DNA of 43,596 bases from an uncultured Alistipes sp. (GCA_945494785.1 CALYVN010000007.1:1-43596); one strand, 5' to 3'. Positions 24,325 through 32,881 are shown, counted from the stretch's first letter. The notes: generated by a model from the letters alone, not told the origin. Made by a program: numbers and translations.

Positions 24325-25749
24325 ATGGGCAATTCATCGACACTATCTCTCGGAACGGACAGTATAGGCAGACTGCTGTTGCGATATGCCATACCGGCGA
24401 TTATCGCCATGGCATCGTCGTCGTTGTACCACATCATCGACAGTATTTTCGTCGGACACGGTGTCGGAGGTGCGGCCATTGCCGGCATGGCTATTACCAT
24501 GCCGATTATGAACATCGCTTCGGCATTCGGCGCAATGGTCGGTGTCGGTGCTGCGGCGCGTGTGTCGATTCGGCTCGGCGAAGGCAACAAAATCGCAGCC
24601 GAAAAGACGCTCGGCAATGCCGTGTTGCTCAACCTCGTTCTCGGTGTTGCGGTGATGGTCGCCATGCTCGTATTCCTCGACCCGATTCTCTATATGTTCA
24701 GCGGCGGCAAGGCTACCGAACAGACCATCTCCTACGCCCGCGACTTTATGCAGGTGATTTTGGCGGGCAATATCGTTACCCACCTCTATCTCGGGTTGAA
24801 CGAGCAGATTAGGGCTTCGGGCTATCCGCGCAAATCGATGACCGTTATGTTGGTGGCTGTCGGTGTGAATCTCTTGCTGAATCCGCTGTTCATATTCCGA
24901 TTCGGATGGGGCATTCGAGGCTCGGCTGCCGCAACCGTTATCGCCCAATGCGCCGCTCTTGCGATAACCTTGTCGCATTTCTGTTCGCGCAACAGTTTTA
25001 TCCGTTTCCGCAGTTATGCCTTCCGCTTCGAGCGCAAAATAGTGGTCGCCATTTTGTCGATAGGTCTTGCGCCGTTCCTGCTCAATCTGTGCGCCTCGAT
25101 GGTTGCGGCATTCGTCAATCATGCTCTGTTGAGTTATGGCGGTACGGGTGCGGATGACGTGGTGCGTGCGGAGGGTGCCGGCGACATCTATGTCGGCGCA
25201 TACGGCATAATCAACCGTGTGGTGCTGCTGTTCATTATGATTATTCAGGGTCTGAATCAGGGAATGCAGCCGATTGTCGGCTACAACTACGGCGCAAAGA
25301 ATTTCGACCGTGTGCGCAAAACGCTGTTGATGACGATATGTTGCGGCATAGGCATCGCCTCCGTAGGTTTTCTGCTCGGGCAGTTCGCACCGTCGTATAT
25401 CGCCCGTGCCTTCGTCGATTCGTCGCGCGGAGGCGACGAACAGGCTATGATTGCTGCTGCCACACAAGGTCTGCACATAGTCCTTTCGGTCTTCCCGCTC
25501 GTGGGTTTCCAAATCGTTACGGGCAACTTCTTCCAATATATCGGCAAGGCTCCGCTGGCAGTTTTTATGTCGCTGACCCGCCAACTGCTGTTTTTGGTGC
25601 CTATGTTGTGGGTATTGCCGCGTTTTTGGGGTGCTACGGGCGTGTGGATTTCGATGCCTGTCGCCGATTGCGGCTCAATCCTCCTCGCTTTTGTATTCCT
25701 GATGCACCAACTCCGACAGATGCGGCGCGAAACCATACAGGGAGTATAG
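24325..25749 (+). CDS. MATE-family multidrug/organic cation exporter
   Basis: This 474-residue inner-membrane antiporter of the MATE/NorM-DinF superfamily has twelve predicted membrane helices in two similar halves. Family features include LLRYAIPAIIAMASSSLYHI near the N-terminus, IDSIFVGHGVGGAAIAGMAI (about 36-55) and the second-half motif GLNQGMQPIVGYNYGAKN (about 310-327). Substrates are usually cationic drugs or dyes exchanged for Na+ or H+; the specific substrate is unknown. I chose ATG 24325 (MGNSSTLSLG) because the longer open frame starts at a TTG within the -7 box. It stands alone between a terminator and the next gene's promoter. Confidence 0.93.
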   Translation: MGNSSTLSLGTDSIGRLLLRYAIPAIIAMASSSLYHIIDSIFVGHGVGGAAIAGMAITMPIMNIASAFGAMVGVGAAARVSIRLGEGNKIAAEKTLGNAVLLNLVLGVAVMVAMLVFLDPILYMFSGGKATEQTISYARDFMQVILAGNIVTHLYLGLNEQIRASGYPRKSMTVMLVAVGVNLLLNPLFIFRFGWGIRGSAAATVIAQCAALAITLSHFCSRNSFIRFRSYAFRFERKIVVAILSIGLAPFLLNLCASMVAAFVNHALLSYGGTGADDVVRAEGAGDIYVGAYGIINRVVLLFIMIIQGLNQGMQPIVGYNYGAKNFDRVRKTLLMTICCGIGIASVGFLLGQFAPSYIARAFVDSSRGGDEQAMIAAATQGLHIVLSVFPLVGFQIVTGNFFQYIGKAPLAVFMSLTRQLLFLVPMLWVLPRFWGATGVWISMPVADCGSILLAFVFLMHQLRQMRRETIQGV

Positions 25750-25760
25750 AGGGGGCATCG

Positions 25761-25792
25761 TTTGGAATGTCGTGGCGGAATGTTTATATTTG
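25761..25792 (+). promoter_or_regulatory. Bacteroidota promoter for the DUF3575-like gene
   Basis: TTTG (25761-25764), 20 nt, TATATTTG (25785-25792): exact consensus. The start would be near 25797, giving a leader of about 18 nt. Confidence 0.8.
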
Positions 25793-25814
25793 CTAAGGTT
25801 TTCAATATAGGATT

Positions 25815-26453
25815 ATGAGCAGAATCGCAAAAATGGTTGTCGCCGTGGTCGCTCTTTGTTCCGCTTCGGGAGCATCGGCGCAGATATATCTCAAACTCAA
25901 CTGCCTCTATGCAGTCGCCGGCGTCGTCAATCCGCAGATAGAGTTCGTCGCATCGCCCCATTCTACCATCTCGCTCGATGCAACCTTCTCGCCGTGGAAA
26001 TCAATCAATGGCAGACACATGCACTTCGGCTTCTTTACGGGTGAATACCGCTGCTATTTCAAACAATCGGTCGATGGTTGGTATTTGAGCGGCAATATCG
26101 GAATGACAGGTTTCGACATCAGCAAACCGCGACTCTTTGCCAACGGCCATTTTCTCGATTTCAAGTCGGGTTACAGCAAAGGTTTCGGTCTGATGCTCGG
26201 TGTCGGATTCGGATATTCGCATACCTTCCGCGAGAGGTGGGTGGTCGATGCCTTTTTGGCAATCGATTGGTTCCGCAGTTGGTACAACGGCTATACCAAC
26301 GACGGGCAGATAGTGATGAATCCTAACGGACACGAACACTATCGCTATCCCGACCCGTTCAACGGGTCGAGCGAATTTTTGCCGTCGAAAATCGGCGTTT
26401 CAATCGGCTATCGGCTCTTCAAACCGAAACGGCACACGACAGCCTCGCGATAG
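25815..26453 (+). CDS. Small outer-membrane beta-barrel protein (DUF3575-like)
   Basis: This 212-residue protein has a signal peptide (about 1-23, MSRIAKMVVAVVALCSASGA, with SASGASA before the cut) and then alternating hydrophobic beta strands: LKLNCLYAVAGVVNPQIEF, DATFSPWKS, HFGFFTGEYRCYF, MLGVGFGYSHTF and KIGVSIGYRLF at the end. This matches DUF3575, a Bacteroidota family predicted to be small outer-membrane barrels, often linked to surface fimbriae operons. No fimbrial gene is nearby, so its role is open. It has its own consensus promoter and a terminator at 26473-26500. Confidence 0.78.
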   Translation: MSRIAKMVVAVVALCSASGASAQIYLKLNCLYAVAGVVNPQIEFVASPHSTISLDATFSPWKSINGRHMHFGFFTGEYRCYFKQSVDGWYLSGNIGMTGFDISKPRLFANGHFLDFKSGYSKGFGLMLGVGFGYSHTFRERWVVDAFLAIDWFRSWYNGYTNDGQIVMNPNGHEHYRYPDPFNGSSEFLPSKIGVSIGYRLFKPKRHTTASR

Positions 26454-26472
26454 AGCAGGGTCGGACAAAACA

Positions 26473-26500
26473 ATATAGGGCGGTCGTAACCGCCCTATAT
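26473..26500. terminator. Bidirectional terminator between the DUF3575-like gene and frr
   Basis: The perfect 12-bp stem ATATAGGGCGGT (26473-26484) / ACCGCCCTATAT (26489-26500) with loop CGTA lies between two converging genes. Weak T-rich flanks occur on both sides (TTGTATG on plus; TTGTTTTGT on minus). Confidence 0.85.
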
Positions 26501-26526
26501 TTGTATGACACCGTTGCCGAGAGCAA

Positions 26527-27084
26527 CTATACGGTCATAATCTCCTTCTCCTTGTTGGCAAATGCCGCATCGATGGCCTTCGAATACTTTTCGAGCAGTT
26601 TCTGCGTCTGTGTCTCGCCGTCTTTGCTCTCATCCTCGGGCATACCCTCTTTGACAGCCTTTTTGAATGCCTCTACCGCATCGCGACGGGCATTGCGCAA
26701 CGATATGCGTGCATTTTCGCATTCGGCCTTGGTCTGCTTTACGAGGTCTTTGCGTCGCTCCTCGGTCAAAGGAGGCAGCGTCAGACGGATGCTTTCGCCG
26801 TTGTTCGACGGCGTAAGGCCTATGTTGGCATCGAGAATGGCCTTTTCGATGGTGCGAATCATATTCTTGTCCCACGGCTGGATAAGCACCGTCTTGGCAT
26901 CGGGTACGGTTACGCTTGCCACACCCGATACGGGAGTTTGCGAGCCGTAGTAATCCACCGTAACGCCGTTCAGAATGTTTACCGAAGCCTTGCCTGCGCG
27001 GATATTCGCCAGCGTATCTTCCAGAAAAGCGACAGTTTTCGTCATGCGGTCGGAGGCCTCTCCGAGAATCGTTTTGGTATCCAT
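26527..27084 (-). CDS. frr: Ribosome recycling factor
   Basis: This 185-residue cytosolic protein splits post-termination ribosomes together with EF-G. The whole sequence matches RRF: LANIRAGKASVNILNGVTVDYYG (described in parts) near residues 26-48, VPDAKTVLIQPWD (about 59-71), and the C-terminal helical LTEERRKDLVKQTK (about 106-119). ATG 27084 (MDTKTILGEA) gives the standard 185 residues; a longer frame from 27135 would add 17 unconserved residues overlapping the pyrH spacer. It is the second gene of pyrH-frr, 23 bases after pyrH. Confidence 0.97.
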   Translation of the reverse strand: MDTKTILGEASDRMTKTVAFLEDTLANIRAGKASVNILNGVTVDYYGSQTPVSGVASVTVPDAKTVLIQPWDKNMIRTIEKAILDANIGLTPSNNGESIRLTLPPLTEERRKDLVKQTKAECENARISLRNARRDAVEAFKKAVKEGMPEDESKDGETQTQKLLEKYSKAIDAAFANKEKEIMTV

Positions 27085-27107
27085 ATCGTTTGATTTTTGG
27101 TTTGTTG

Positions 27108-27815
27108 CTAATTGTGTACGAGCGTCCCTATGCACTCTCCCGCCAATACCTTTTGCAGATTGCCTTCGGTATCCATGTCGAATACGATTATGTCCAAACC
27201 GTTCTCCTTGCAGAGCGTAAAGGCGGTCATGTCCATAATTTTCAGGTTGCGCCGATATACCTCGTCGAAGGTGATGTCGTCGAATTTGACTGCATCGGGG
27301 TCTTTCTCGGGGTCGGCAGAGTAGATGCCATCGACGCGGGTACCTTTGAAAAAGCCGTCGGCTTCGATTTCTATGCCGCGCAATGCCGAAGCGGAATCGG
27401 TCGAGAAATAGGGATTCGACGTGCCTCCGCCGATGATTACCACGGCTCCTGATTCGAGATACTCGACAGCCTTGTCCTTCGAGTAGTATTCGCCGATTGG
27501 CTCCATGCGTATCGACGTAAGTACCTTGCAGCGTACCCCCTCGGCAGTCAATGCGCTCTGCAATGCCAACGAGTTGATTATGGTCGCCAACATACCCATC
27601 TGGTCGCCCTTGACCCTGTCGAATCCGCGCTTTGCACCCTGCAATCCGCGAAATATGTTACCGCCTCCGATGACGATGCCGATCTGTACGCCAGTCTGTG
27701 CAATCGCCTTGATTTGAACGGCATACGAATTCAACCGCTCGGTCGATATGCCGTAACCTGCATCACCCTGCAACGACTCGCCGCTGAGTTTCAAAAGTAT
27801 TCGTTTGTATTTCAT
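27108..27815 (-). CDS. pyrH: Uridylate kinase
   Basis: This 235-residue hexameric UMP kinase of the amino-acid-kinase superfamily converts UMP to UDP. The N-terminus KRILLKLSGESLQGDAGYGI (3-22), the GGGNIFRGLQG nucleotide/UMP loop (about 51-61), MLATIINSLALQ (about 74-85) and GGGTSNPYFSTDSA (about 128-141) are diagnostic. It leads pyrH-frr with a near-consensus promoter at 27843-27875. The rpsB-tsf genes that often precede pyrH are not here. Confidence 0.97.
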   Translation of the reverse strand: MKYKRILLKLSGESLQGDAGYGISTERLNSYAVQIKAIAQTGVQIGIVIGGGNIFRGLQGAKRGFDRVKGDQMGMLATIINSLALQSALTAEGVRCKVLTSIRMEPIGEYYSKDKAVEYLESGAVVIIGGGTSNPYFSTDSASALRGIEIEADGFFKGTRVDGIYSADPEKDPDAVKFDDITFDEVYRRNLKIMDMTAFTLCKENGLDIIVFDMDTEGNLQKVLAGECIGTLVHN

Positions 27816-27842
27816 TTCTGCGAAGAATGTCAGTTTATAATG

Positions 27843-27875
27843 CGAAGGTAAGAATTTTTGTAAAAACGAGCAAAA
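27843..27875 (-). promoter_or_regulatory. Promoter for pyrH-frr
   Basis: Minus strand: TTTTG (27875-27871), 20 nt, TACCTTCG (27850-27843). One base departs from TAnnTTTG. The leader would be about 23 nt. Confidence 0.65.
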
Positions 27876-27905
27876 TTTTGATGCGATGCTTTTTCCGTCG
27901 GAAAA

Positions 27906-27937
27906 TTTTGTCGTTTCCCGCCAAAACGATAACTTTA
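27906..27937 (+). promoter_or_regulatory. Promoter for the 924-residue exported protein
   Basis: TTTTG (27906-27910), 19 nt, TAACTTTA (27930-27937). The last base departs from consensus. It predicts a leader of about 20 nt before ATG 27962. Confidence 0.65.
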
Positions 27938-27961
27938 ACCGTATTTTCCGAACATTCGATT

Positions 27962-30736
27962 ATGAAACATACCAAATCGCTTCTGTTTTGCCTGCTTCTC
28001 GCGCTCTCGTCCGTTGCATTCGGTCAGCGTGCCAAGCGTGTGCCGACCGATGCCGCAATCCTTCCTGCCAAGAGTTTTGCGCAACAGGTGTACGACGACT
28101 ATTCCGAATTTTACCGCAACGGCGGCATATTCGAGAAACTCTACATAGTTACCGACAAACCCTATTACAGTGCCGGCGAAACAATCTTTTTCAGCGGCTT
28201 TCTCGTTCATGCTACTCTCTTTACCCGCTTCTCCGATTCGGAATTCATCTATGTCGAACTCATAAGTCCCGAAGGTCGTCTGGTCGAGCGTGTCAAGGTC
28301 TGCGCCAACCAAAAACAATTTGTCGGCACCCTTGCGCTCTCGCCCCGTTTGAGTGCGGGTCGCTACACTCTGCGCGGCTATTCGCGTTGGCAGACCAACT
28401 TCGATATGGGCTACCTCTTCACGCGCGAGGTGCAGATAGGCAATATCATCGACGATGCCGTAGTGCCTTTGGTCAGTTACCGCATCAACGACAACGGTAC
28501 GGTCTCGGCCTTTGTCCGTCTCATCGACGACAACGGTCTGCCACTCGCCTCTACACAGGTGCGCTACCGCACGATTGTCGATACCCGTTCCCGCAACGGC
28601 TCTGCCCGTACCGACGACAAAGGCTCGATAGAAATCCGCTTCAAGCCCTCCGACAATCCGACCGACTGCATCGAACTCAACGTCCGAGCCAACAACCGCG
28701 AATTGAGCCGTTTTGTCCAGATGCCGTCGTTCTCCGACGATTTCGATGTCCGCTTCTGTCCCGAGAGCGGCAACCTCATAGGCAACATTTTGCAGGTCGT
28801 GGCAATCAAGGCACAGACCGTAAACGGTCGTTCGACTGCCGTATCGGGCAAAGTATATGACGACGAGGGCAACTTCATCACCGACATTGCCACCGAATAC
28901 AAGGGCATGGGTCGATTCGTCATCAACGCCTCGCCCAATCGGAAATACCATGCCGAATGTACGTCGGCTTCGGGTTTGAGCAAACGTTTCGATTTGCCTG
29001 CCGTTGCCCCTTCGGGCTTGGCTGTCCGCGTGATGCGCCAAATCGACGGCCATATATTCTTCGTGCAGGCCACACCCGACATCGACCTTGCGGAGTATGC
29101 CGCAGTGATACACTCGCGCGGAGCGGTAATGTCGGTCATCGAAAATCTGTCGCACCCCTCGAAACTGCTCAACAGCGATATGTTCGACGGCATAGCGCAG
29201 GTGTCGATTGTAAACAAGACCACGCGCCGCATAGTTGCCGAGCGACTGTTCTATGTCAGCGACGGTCGTTTTGCCAAAGCCGACCTTGCCACCGACAAAG
29301 AGCGTTTCGAACAGCGCGACAAAGTGGATATGAACATCTGCATTCTCGGCTCCGACGGCAAACCCGCAGTCGGCAATTTCGCGCTCTCGGTTACCGATGC
29401 CGGCAGTGTGATTATGGACGGCAGTGCGCAGTCCATCTTCTCCTATATGTTGCTGTCGTCCGATTTGAAGGGCGATGTCGAGGATGCGGGTGCCTACTTC
29501 GACGACAACGGCAAGGCCTTGTCCGACAGGCTCGATTTGGTTATGCTGACCAACGGTTGGCGCAGATATTCGCTCGAAGCCGTGCTGAAACACGACTTCC
29601 CGCGCATCATGTATCCCGTCGAGGATTCGCAACGCATTTGCGGCTCGGTGTTCGGTCTGTTCGGACGCGCCCGCAAACCGAGCATCGTGGTAATGAATAC
29701 GACGACCAAGTCGGTCGAAGCCTTCGAACTCAACGATTGCAACAACTTCATCATATCGGGTCTGGATGCCTTTTCGACCACGACCTACATCGTGCAGGCT
29801 CTGAACAAAAAGGGCAAGGATACGACAGTCCGCATAAAAATCGAGACCGAAAACTATCCTGTCGTTACTGCCGATTACCGTCGCGAGTGGTACAAGGATG
29901 TCTCGACCACAATACCCGACAACTTCCTCTCGCGTGCGCGGGAAAAGTATTTCAACGATGGTGGCGAGAGGGTAATAGACATCGACGAGATTGTCGTTAT
30001 CGCCCGCAAACGCAACTCCTCGTTCTTCGCTTCGGGCAATACGGGCAGTATGCTCAACGGCGATTTGTCGCGTTTCGCCTCGGTCTATGATGCGCTCGCG
30101 ACCTTCAAGGAGTTGGATGTGGTCGGTCAGACCATTACCACCAAACGTCGCTATATCGAAAACGATGTCGTTCTCAACGAGGCTGTCGAACATGGCACGG
30201 GCGAGGAGGAGAACAACGAGCAGACAGCGCTGACGACCATCGCCTCGATGGACGACGATTTGCGCACGCCCGAACTCTATGTGAACGGTATGTTGTCCGA
30301 CATCTCGGCAATCGACTCCTACGATATGAAATATGTCGAGCGATTGGCATTCGTCGATGGACGCGGTGCATTCATGCTCGGATTGTCGGCACCCACGGGC
30401 GCAATTATGATGGAGGTAAGTCCCGAAGGAGTCTCCAAAGCGGGCGATACCGATGCCATGGCGAGGGTGGTCGTGCGCGGTTGCCAGCAGCCGGCAGAGT
30501 TTTACGCACCCAAATATCCGACGCTTGCCGACCGCCTTGCATCTGCACCCGATTTGCGCTCCACCATCGCATGGGAGCCGTTTATCCGTACCGATTCGCT
30601 CGGTTGTGCCAACATCTCCTTCTACACCGCCGACCGCAGCGGCAAATACGATGTCGTTTTGGAGGGCATTACCGACGAAGGAGAACTTTGTCGTTCGCAC
30701 CGTACCATAGCGGTCGAGAGAGTCCCACTCTATTAA
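27962..30736 (+). CDS. Large exported MG2/TonB-plug-like protein
   Basis: This 924-residue protein has a signal peptide (1-21, LLFCLLLALSSVAFG, then Q22). Residues about 58-160 form an alpha-2-macroglobulin MG2-like beta domain (EKLYIVTDKPYYSAGETIFF), followed by further Ig-like segments up to about 650. At about 670-825 a degenerate TonB-receptor plug-like region is visible (GSMLNGDLSRFASVYDALAT, PELYVNGMLSD, VERLAFVDG, TGAIMMEVSPEG). No 22-strand barrel follows; the protein ends with another beta domain (about 870-924). This layout is common in uncharacterised Bacteroidota cell-surface proteins annotated as MG2 or plug-domain proteins. No thioester CxxQ motif is evident. ATG 27962 is chosen for the signal peptide; the open frame extends upstream through the promoter. 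Function is unknown; it stands alone with its own promoter. Confidence 0.75.
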   Translation: MKHTKSLLFCLLLALSSVAFGQRAKRVPTDAAILPAKSFAQQVYDDYSEFYRNGGIFEKLYIVTDKPYYSAGETIFFSGFLVHATLFTRFSDSEFIYVELISPEGRLVERVKVCANQKQFVGTLALSPRLSAGRYTLRGYSRWQTNFDMGYLFTREVQIGNIIDDAVVPLVSYRINDNGTVSAFVRLIDDNGLPLASTQVRYRTIVDTRSRNGSARTDDKGSIEIRFKPSDNPTDCIELNVRANNRELSRFVQMPSFSDDFDVRFCPESGNLIGNILQVVAIKAQTVNGRSTAVSGKVYDDEGNFITDIATEYKGMGRFVINASPNRKYHAECTSASGLSKRFDLPAVAPSGLAVRVMRQIDGHIFFVQATPDIDLAEYAAVIHSRGAVMSVIENLSHPSKLLNSDMFDGIAQVSIVNKTTRRIVAERLFYVSDGRFAKADLATDKERFEQRDKVDMNICILGSDGKPAVGNFALSVTDAGSVIMDGSAQSIFSYMLLSSDLKGDVEDAGAYFDDNGKALSDRLDLVMLTNGWRRYSLEAVLKHDFPRIMYPVEDSQRICGSVFGLFGRARKPSIVVMNTTTKSVEAFELNDCNNFIISGLDAFSTTTYIVQALNKKGKDTTVRIKIETENYPVVTADYRREWYKDVSTTIPDNFLSRAREKYFNDGGERVIDIDEIVVIARKRNSSFFASGNTGSMLNGDLSRFASVYDALATFKELDVVGQTITTKRRYIENDVVLNEAVEHGTGEEENNEQTALTTIASMDDDLRTPELYVNGMLSDISAIDSYDMKYVERLAFVDGRGAFMLGLSAPTGAIMMEVSPEGVSKAGDTDAMARVVVRGCQQPAEFYAPKYPTLADRLASAPDLRSTIAWEPFIRTDSLGCANISFYTADRSGKYDVVLEGITDEGELCRSHRTIAVERVPLY

Positions 30737-30739
30737 GAC

Positions 30740-30858
30740 GGTGCGTAATAATTGCAAACTGCGGCGTTATCCTCGAAGTCGGGCGCAGTCATTTGCGCCG
30801 AGCAAACTCCCGTCGCCCTCCTTCTCGAAGCCTTGCATTTTGCGAATTATTACGCACC
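30740..30858 (+). repeat. 119-bp intergenic element with 14-bp terminal inverted repeats
   Basis: GGTGCGTAATAATT (30740-30753) is repeated exactly in reverse complement at 30845-30858. The left 55 nt match 9191-9246 at about 82%. Inside is a GGCGCA...TGCGCC hairpin (30782-30799). The element starts 4 bases after the upstream stop codon. It encodes no transposase and looks like a small non-autonomous or structural repeat; no target-site duplication is obvious. Confidence 0.7.
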
Positions 30859-30890
30859 TTCAAGTCTCGCGAGCGGTAATTGTTTCTTGC

Positions 30891-30916
30891 TGCGTTACCT
30901 TCGCAGTCGGGCTCGG
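30891..30916 (+). repeat. Third, diverged core of the dispersed repeat
   Basis: These 26 bases align with 30763-30788 at 20 of 26 positions without gaps (shared GCGTTA, TCG, AGTCGGGC). It lies 33 bases after the 119-bp element and just before the terminator of the converging META gene. Confidence 0.4.
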
Positions 30917-30926
30917 CCGATGATAC

Positions 30927-30956
30927 AAAAAGGGGTCTGTCAAATCGACAAACCCC
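30927..30956 (-). terminator. Intrinsic terminator after the META-domain gene
   Basis: Minus strand: GGGGTTTGTC (30956-30947) pairs with GACAGACCCC (30941-30932, one G-U) across a 5-nt loop, followed by five T (30931-30927). It ends the batD-batE-recR-META unit. Confidence 0.85.
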
Positions 30957-30993
30957 ATTTTTACGTTCGTTCGCGTCTCTCTGCGCTATTCGC

Positions 30994-31410
30994 CTATTTC
31001 GCTTTCAGCACAGCCTTGATTGTTCCGTTGCAAATCAACATCAGCGCATCGCCGTCGATGTCGTAGTGCGTCGTTTGGTCGAGTATTGCGCAGAAACGGC
31101 TCTCCTCCTTCATGTTGCGACACATCATCCGCGTCGATGCGGTATTGCCGAATATCAGCCCCTTTTTCTGCGAGAGGGTATAACTGCCCATCAGTCGGTT
31201 GCATGCGCCTATACCCGTCATATTCCCCTCTTTGAGGGTGATGTTGAAGGTGTCGGCATCCGGCGCTACATCCCGACCCTCGATTTGTACGAGGTGCCAT
31301 TCGGTATTTTCGAGCGGTTTGGCGTTTTTCGTGCGCTGTCGGCATACCGTGCAGCATCCACTCAACAATACTGCACCTGCCAAAGCGGCAACAACTGGTT
31401 TTATATTCAT
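30994..31410 (-). CDS. META-domain lipoprotein
   Basis: This 138-residue lipoprotein has a signal and lipobox LLSGC with lipidated C19. The mature part is one META domain (about 35-135): NTEWHLVQIEG, then FNITLKEGNMTGIGACNRLMGSY (given here in outline), then ASTRMMCRNMKEESRF and a final strand. META domains occur in HslJ-type heat-inducible lipoproteins and in proteins linked to motility or virulence; the biochemical role is not known. It lies 12 bases after recR and is the last gene of the unit before the terminator. Confidence 0.88.
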   Translation of the reverse strand: MNIKPVVAALAGAVLLSGCCTVCRQRTKNAKPLENTEWHLVQIEGRDVAPDADTFNITLKEGNMTGIGACNRLMGSYTLSQKKGLIFGNTASTRMMCRNMKEESRFCAILDQTTHYDIDGDALMLICNGTIKAVLKAK

Positions 31411-31422
31411 CCGTTTGCGGTT

Positions 31423-32019
31423 TTATTCGATTTCCCTTCTGTTCATCAACGCTTGGGTGATGGTGTGTTCGTCCACATATTCCAATTCGTCGCCGAATCC
31501 TATGCCGCGTGCTATTGTGGTGATTTTCAGATTCGGGAACTTGCGCAGACAATTCATCAGATAGAAGAGTGTCGTTTCGCCCTCGACCGAGGCAGAGATG
31601 GCTATTATCACTTCGCGCACCTCGCCGAGTGCTATGCGGTCGAGCAGCAGCCCGATTTTCAAATCGCTCGGTGCTATGCCCTGCATCGGCGAGATTACTC
31701 CGCCCAACACGTTGTAGAGGCCGTGGTATTGCTGTGTCTTTTCGATTGACAGCAAATCGGCGACCTGCTCCACCACGCAGACGGTCGTGCGATCGCGTGT
31801 GCGGTCGTTGCAGATTTCGCATATCTCCTCGTCAGACAGATTGTTGCATTGCGCACAGTGGCAGATGTTGTTGCGGAAATCGGCTATGCTTGCGGTCATC
31901 TCTCCGACCTGCTCCCGCTCCATCTTCAAAATGTGCATGGCGAGCCTCAATGCGGTGCGTTTGCCTACCCCCGGCAGTCGGGAGAGTTCGCCTACTACGT
32001 TATCCAACAGTTTCGACAT
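31423..32019 (-). CDS. recR: Recombination mediator RecR
   Basis: This 198-residue DNA clamp works with RecO to load RecA at gaps. The helix-hairpin-helix LSRLPGVGKRTALRLAMHIL (13-32), the four-cysteine zinc motif CHCAQCNNLSDEEICEIC (53-70), the Toprim domain starting VCVVEQVADLLSIE and the C-terminal Walker-like TTIARGIGFGDELEYVD (about 167-183) are complete. Length is standard. It is 18 bases downstream of batE in the same direction and therefore probably co-transcribed with it, an unusual neighbour for a repair gene. Confidence 0.97.
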   Translation of the reverse strand: MSKLLDNVVGELSRLPGVGKRTALRLAMHILKMEREQVGEMTASIADFRNNICHCAQCNNLSDEEICEICNDRTRDRTTVCVVEQVADLLSIEKTQQYHGLYNVLGGVISPMQGIAPSDLKIGLLLDRIALGEVREVIIAISASVEGETTLFYLMNCLRKFPNLKITTIARGIGFGDELEYVDEHTITQALMNRREIE

Positions 32020-32037
32020 TGCGCGAGTATTGAAGTG

Positions 32038-32877
32038 CTAAATTTGTCCTATGCAGCCGGCTTCGACCCAACCCTTCTTGCCGTCGGCTATGACTATCTC
32101 GCTCCAATTCTCCAACTCGGTCGCTATGCGCACCTTCGTACCTTCGTGCAGTACGAAGAGGTCGGTTGCCGAACGGTCGGGCGACGATTTGACCGATATG
32201 GCCGAGCTCATAACTATCGCTTCGCTGCGTTGCAGCATATCGCGCCGCTCCGCAATGCCGCACCATGCCGTAACGACAAGCAGCAAAGCCGAGACAATTG
32301 CGCCGTAGAAGCCCGCTTTGCGCAAGGCGAGTCGCTCTGCCAACACAAACAGCGCGATACATGTCAAGGCGAGTGCGAATGCCGCAAGCGACCAGATGCT
32401 CCACGCCGTACAACTCAACGAATTGCGCACCTCGCGCACCCAACGCTTGACGAAAAATTCGGGCATGACCGTAATTTTGTCCTTCGTCTGGGCTTCGGCT
32501 ATGGCGAGGTTGTGTCGTATGTCCTCGTCCGACGGTGCGAGTTTCAGAGCCTTGTTGTAATAGAGTATCGCCTCGCCCGTGTTGCCGAGTTTGAAGGCGA
32601 CATTGCCGAGGTTGTAATAGAGTTTTGCCGAATACAACCCGTAACCGAGTATCGATTGGTAGTGTTCGGCGGCCTTTTTGAAATCGCCCTCCATGTAGGC
32701 ACGGTTGCCGTCGTTCCACGCTTGGCGGCACACCTCGCGTGTCTGCTCGGCGGTTTGCGCTTCGATTGGCGTTGCTGGGCTTGCTGCCGCCGTCGTATCC
32801 TGCTCCTGTGCCGTTGCTGCGAGTGAGCCGAAGGCAATGGCGCAGAGGGTCAATATATATGTTGCGGTACGTCTCAT
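32038..32877 (-). CDS. batE: BatE: TPR and SH3-domain aerotolerance-type protein
   Basis: A 279-residue protein. There is a signal peptide (about 1-23), one to two TPR units (about 50-120: WNDGNRAYMEGDFKKAAEHY and YYNLGNVAFKLGNTGEAILY), two membrane segments (about 160-182 and 190-208) and a C-terminal bacterial SH3 domain (about 217-276). This is the BatE architecture of Bacteroides aerotolerance operons, which belong to the MoxR-AAA/VWA group whose function is still debated. It starts 4 bases after the batD stop, so the two are coupled. The other Bat genes are not adjacent. Confidence 0.9.
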   Translation of the reverse strand: MRRTATYILTLCAIAFGSLAATAQEQDTTAAASPATPIEAQTAEQTREVCRQAWNDGNRAYMEGDFKKAAEHYQSILGYGLYSAKLYYNLGNVAFKLGNTGEAILYYNKALKLAPSDEDIRHNLAIAEAQTKDKITVMPEFFVKRWVREVRNSLSCTAWSIWSLAAFALALTCIALFVLAERLALRKAGFYGAIVSALLLVVTAWCGIAERRDMLQRSEAIVMSSAISVKSSPDRSATDLFVLHEGTKVRIATELENWSEIVIADGKKGWVEAGCIGQI

Positions 32878-32881
32878 TTTC

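Noticed and set aside
27935..30757. A 940-codon open frame antisense to the MG2/plug-like gene
   Set aside because: It mirrors the sense gene; the composition is histidine/arginine/valine-rich with no domains and no signal peptide. The sense frame has a signal peptide, promoter and recognisable domains. Such frames arise from the codon bias here.
30741..30923. A 60-codon ORF (MRNNCKLRRYPRSRAQ...) across the inverted-repeat element
   Set aside because: It is formed by the repeat itself and crosses both arms and the third core; there is no independent evidence for translation. It may appear in databases wherever the repeat is translated.
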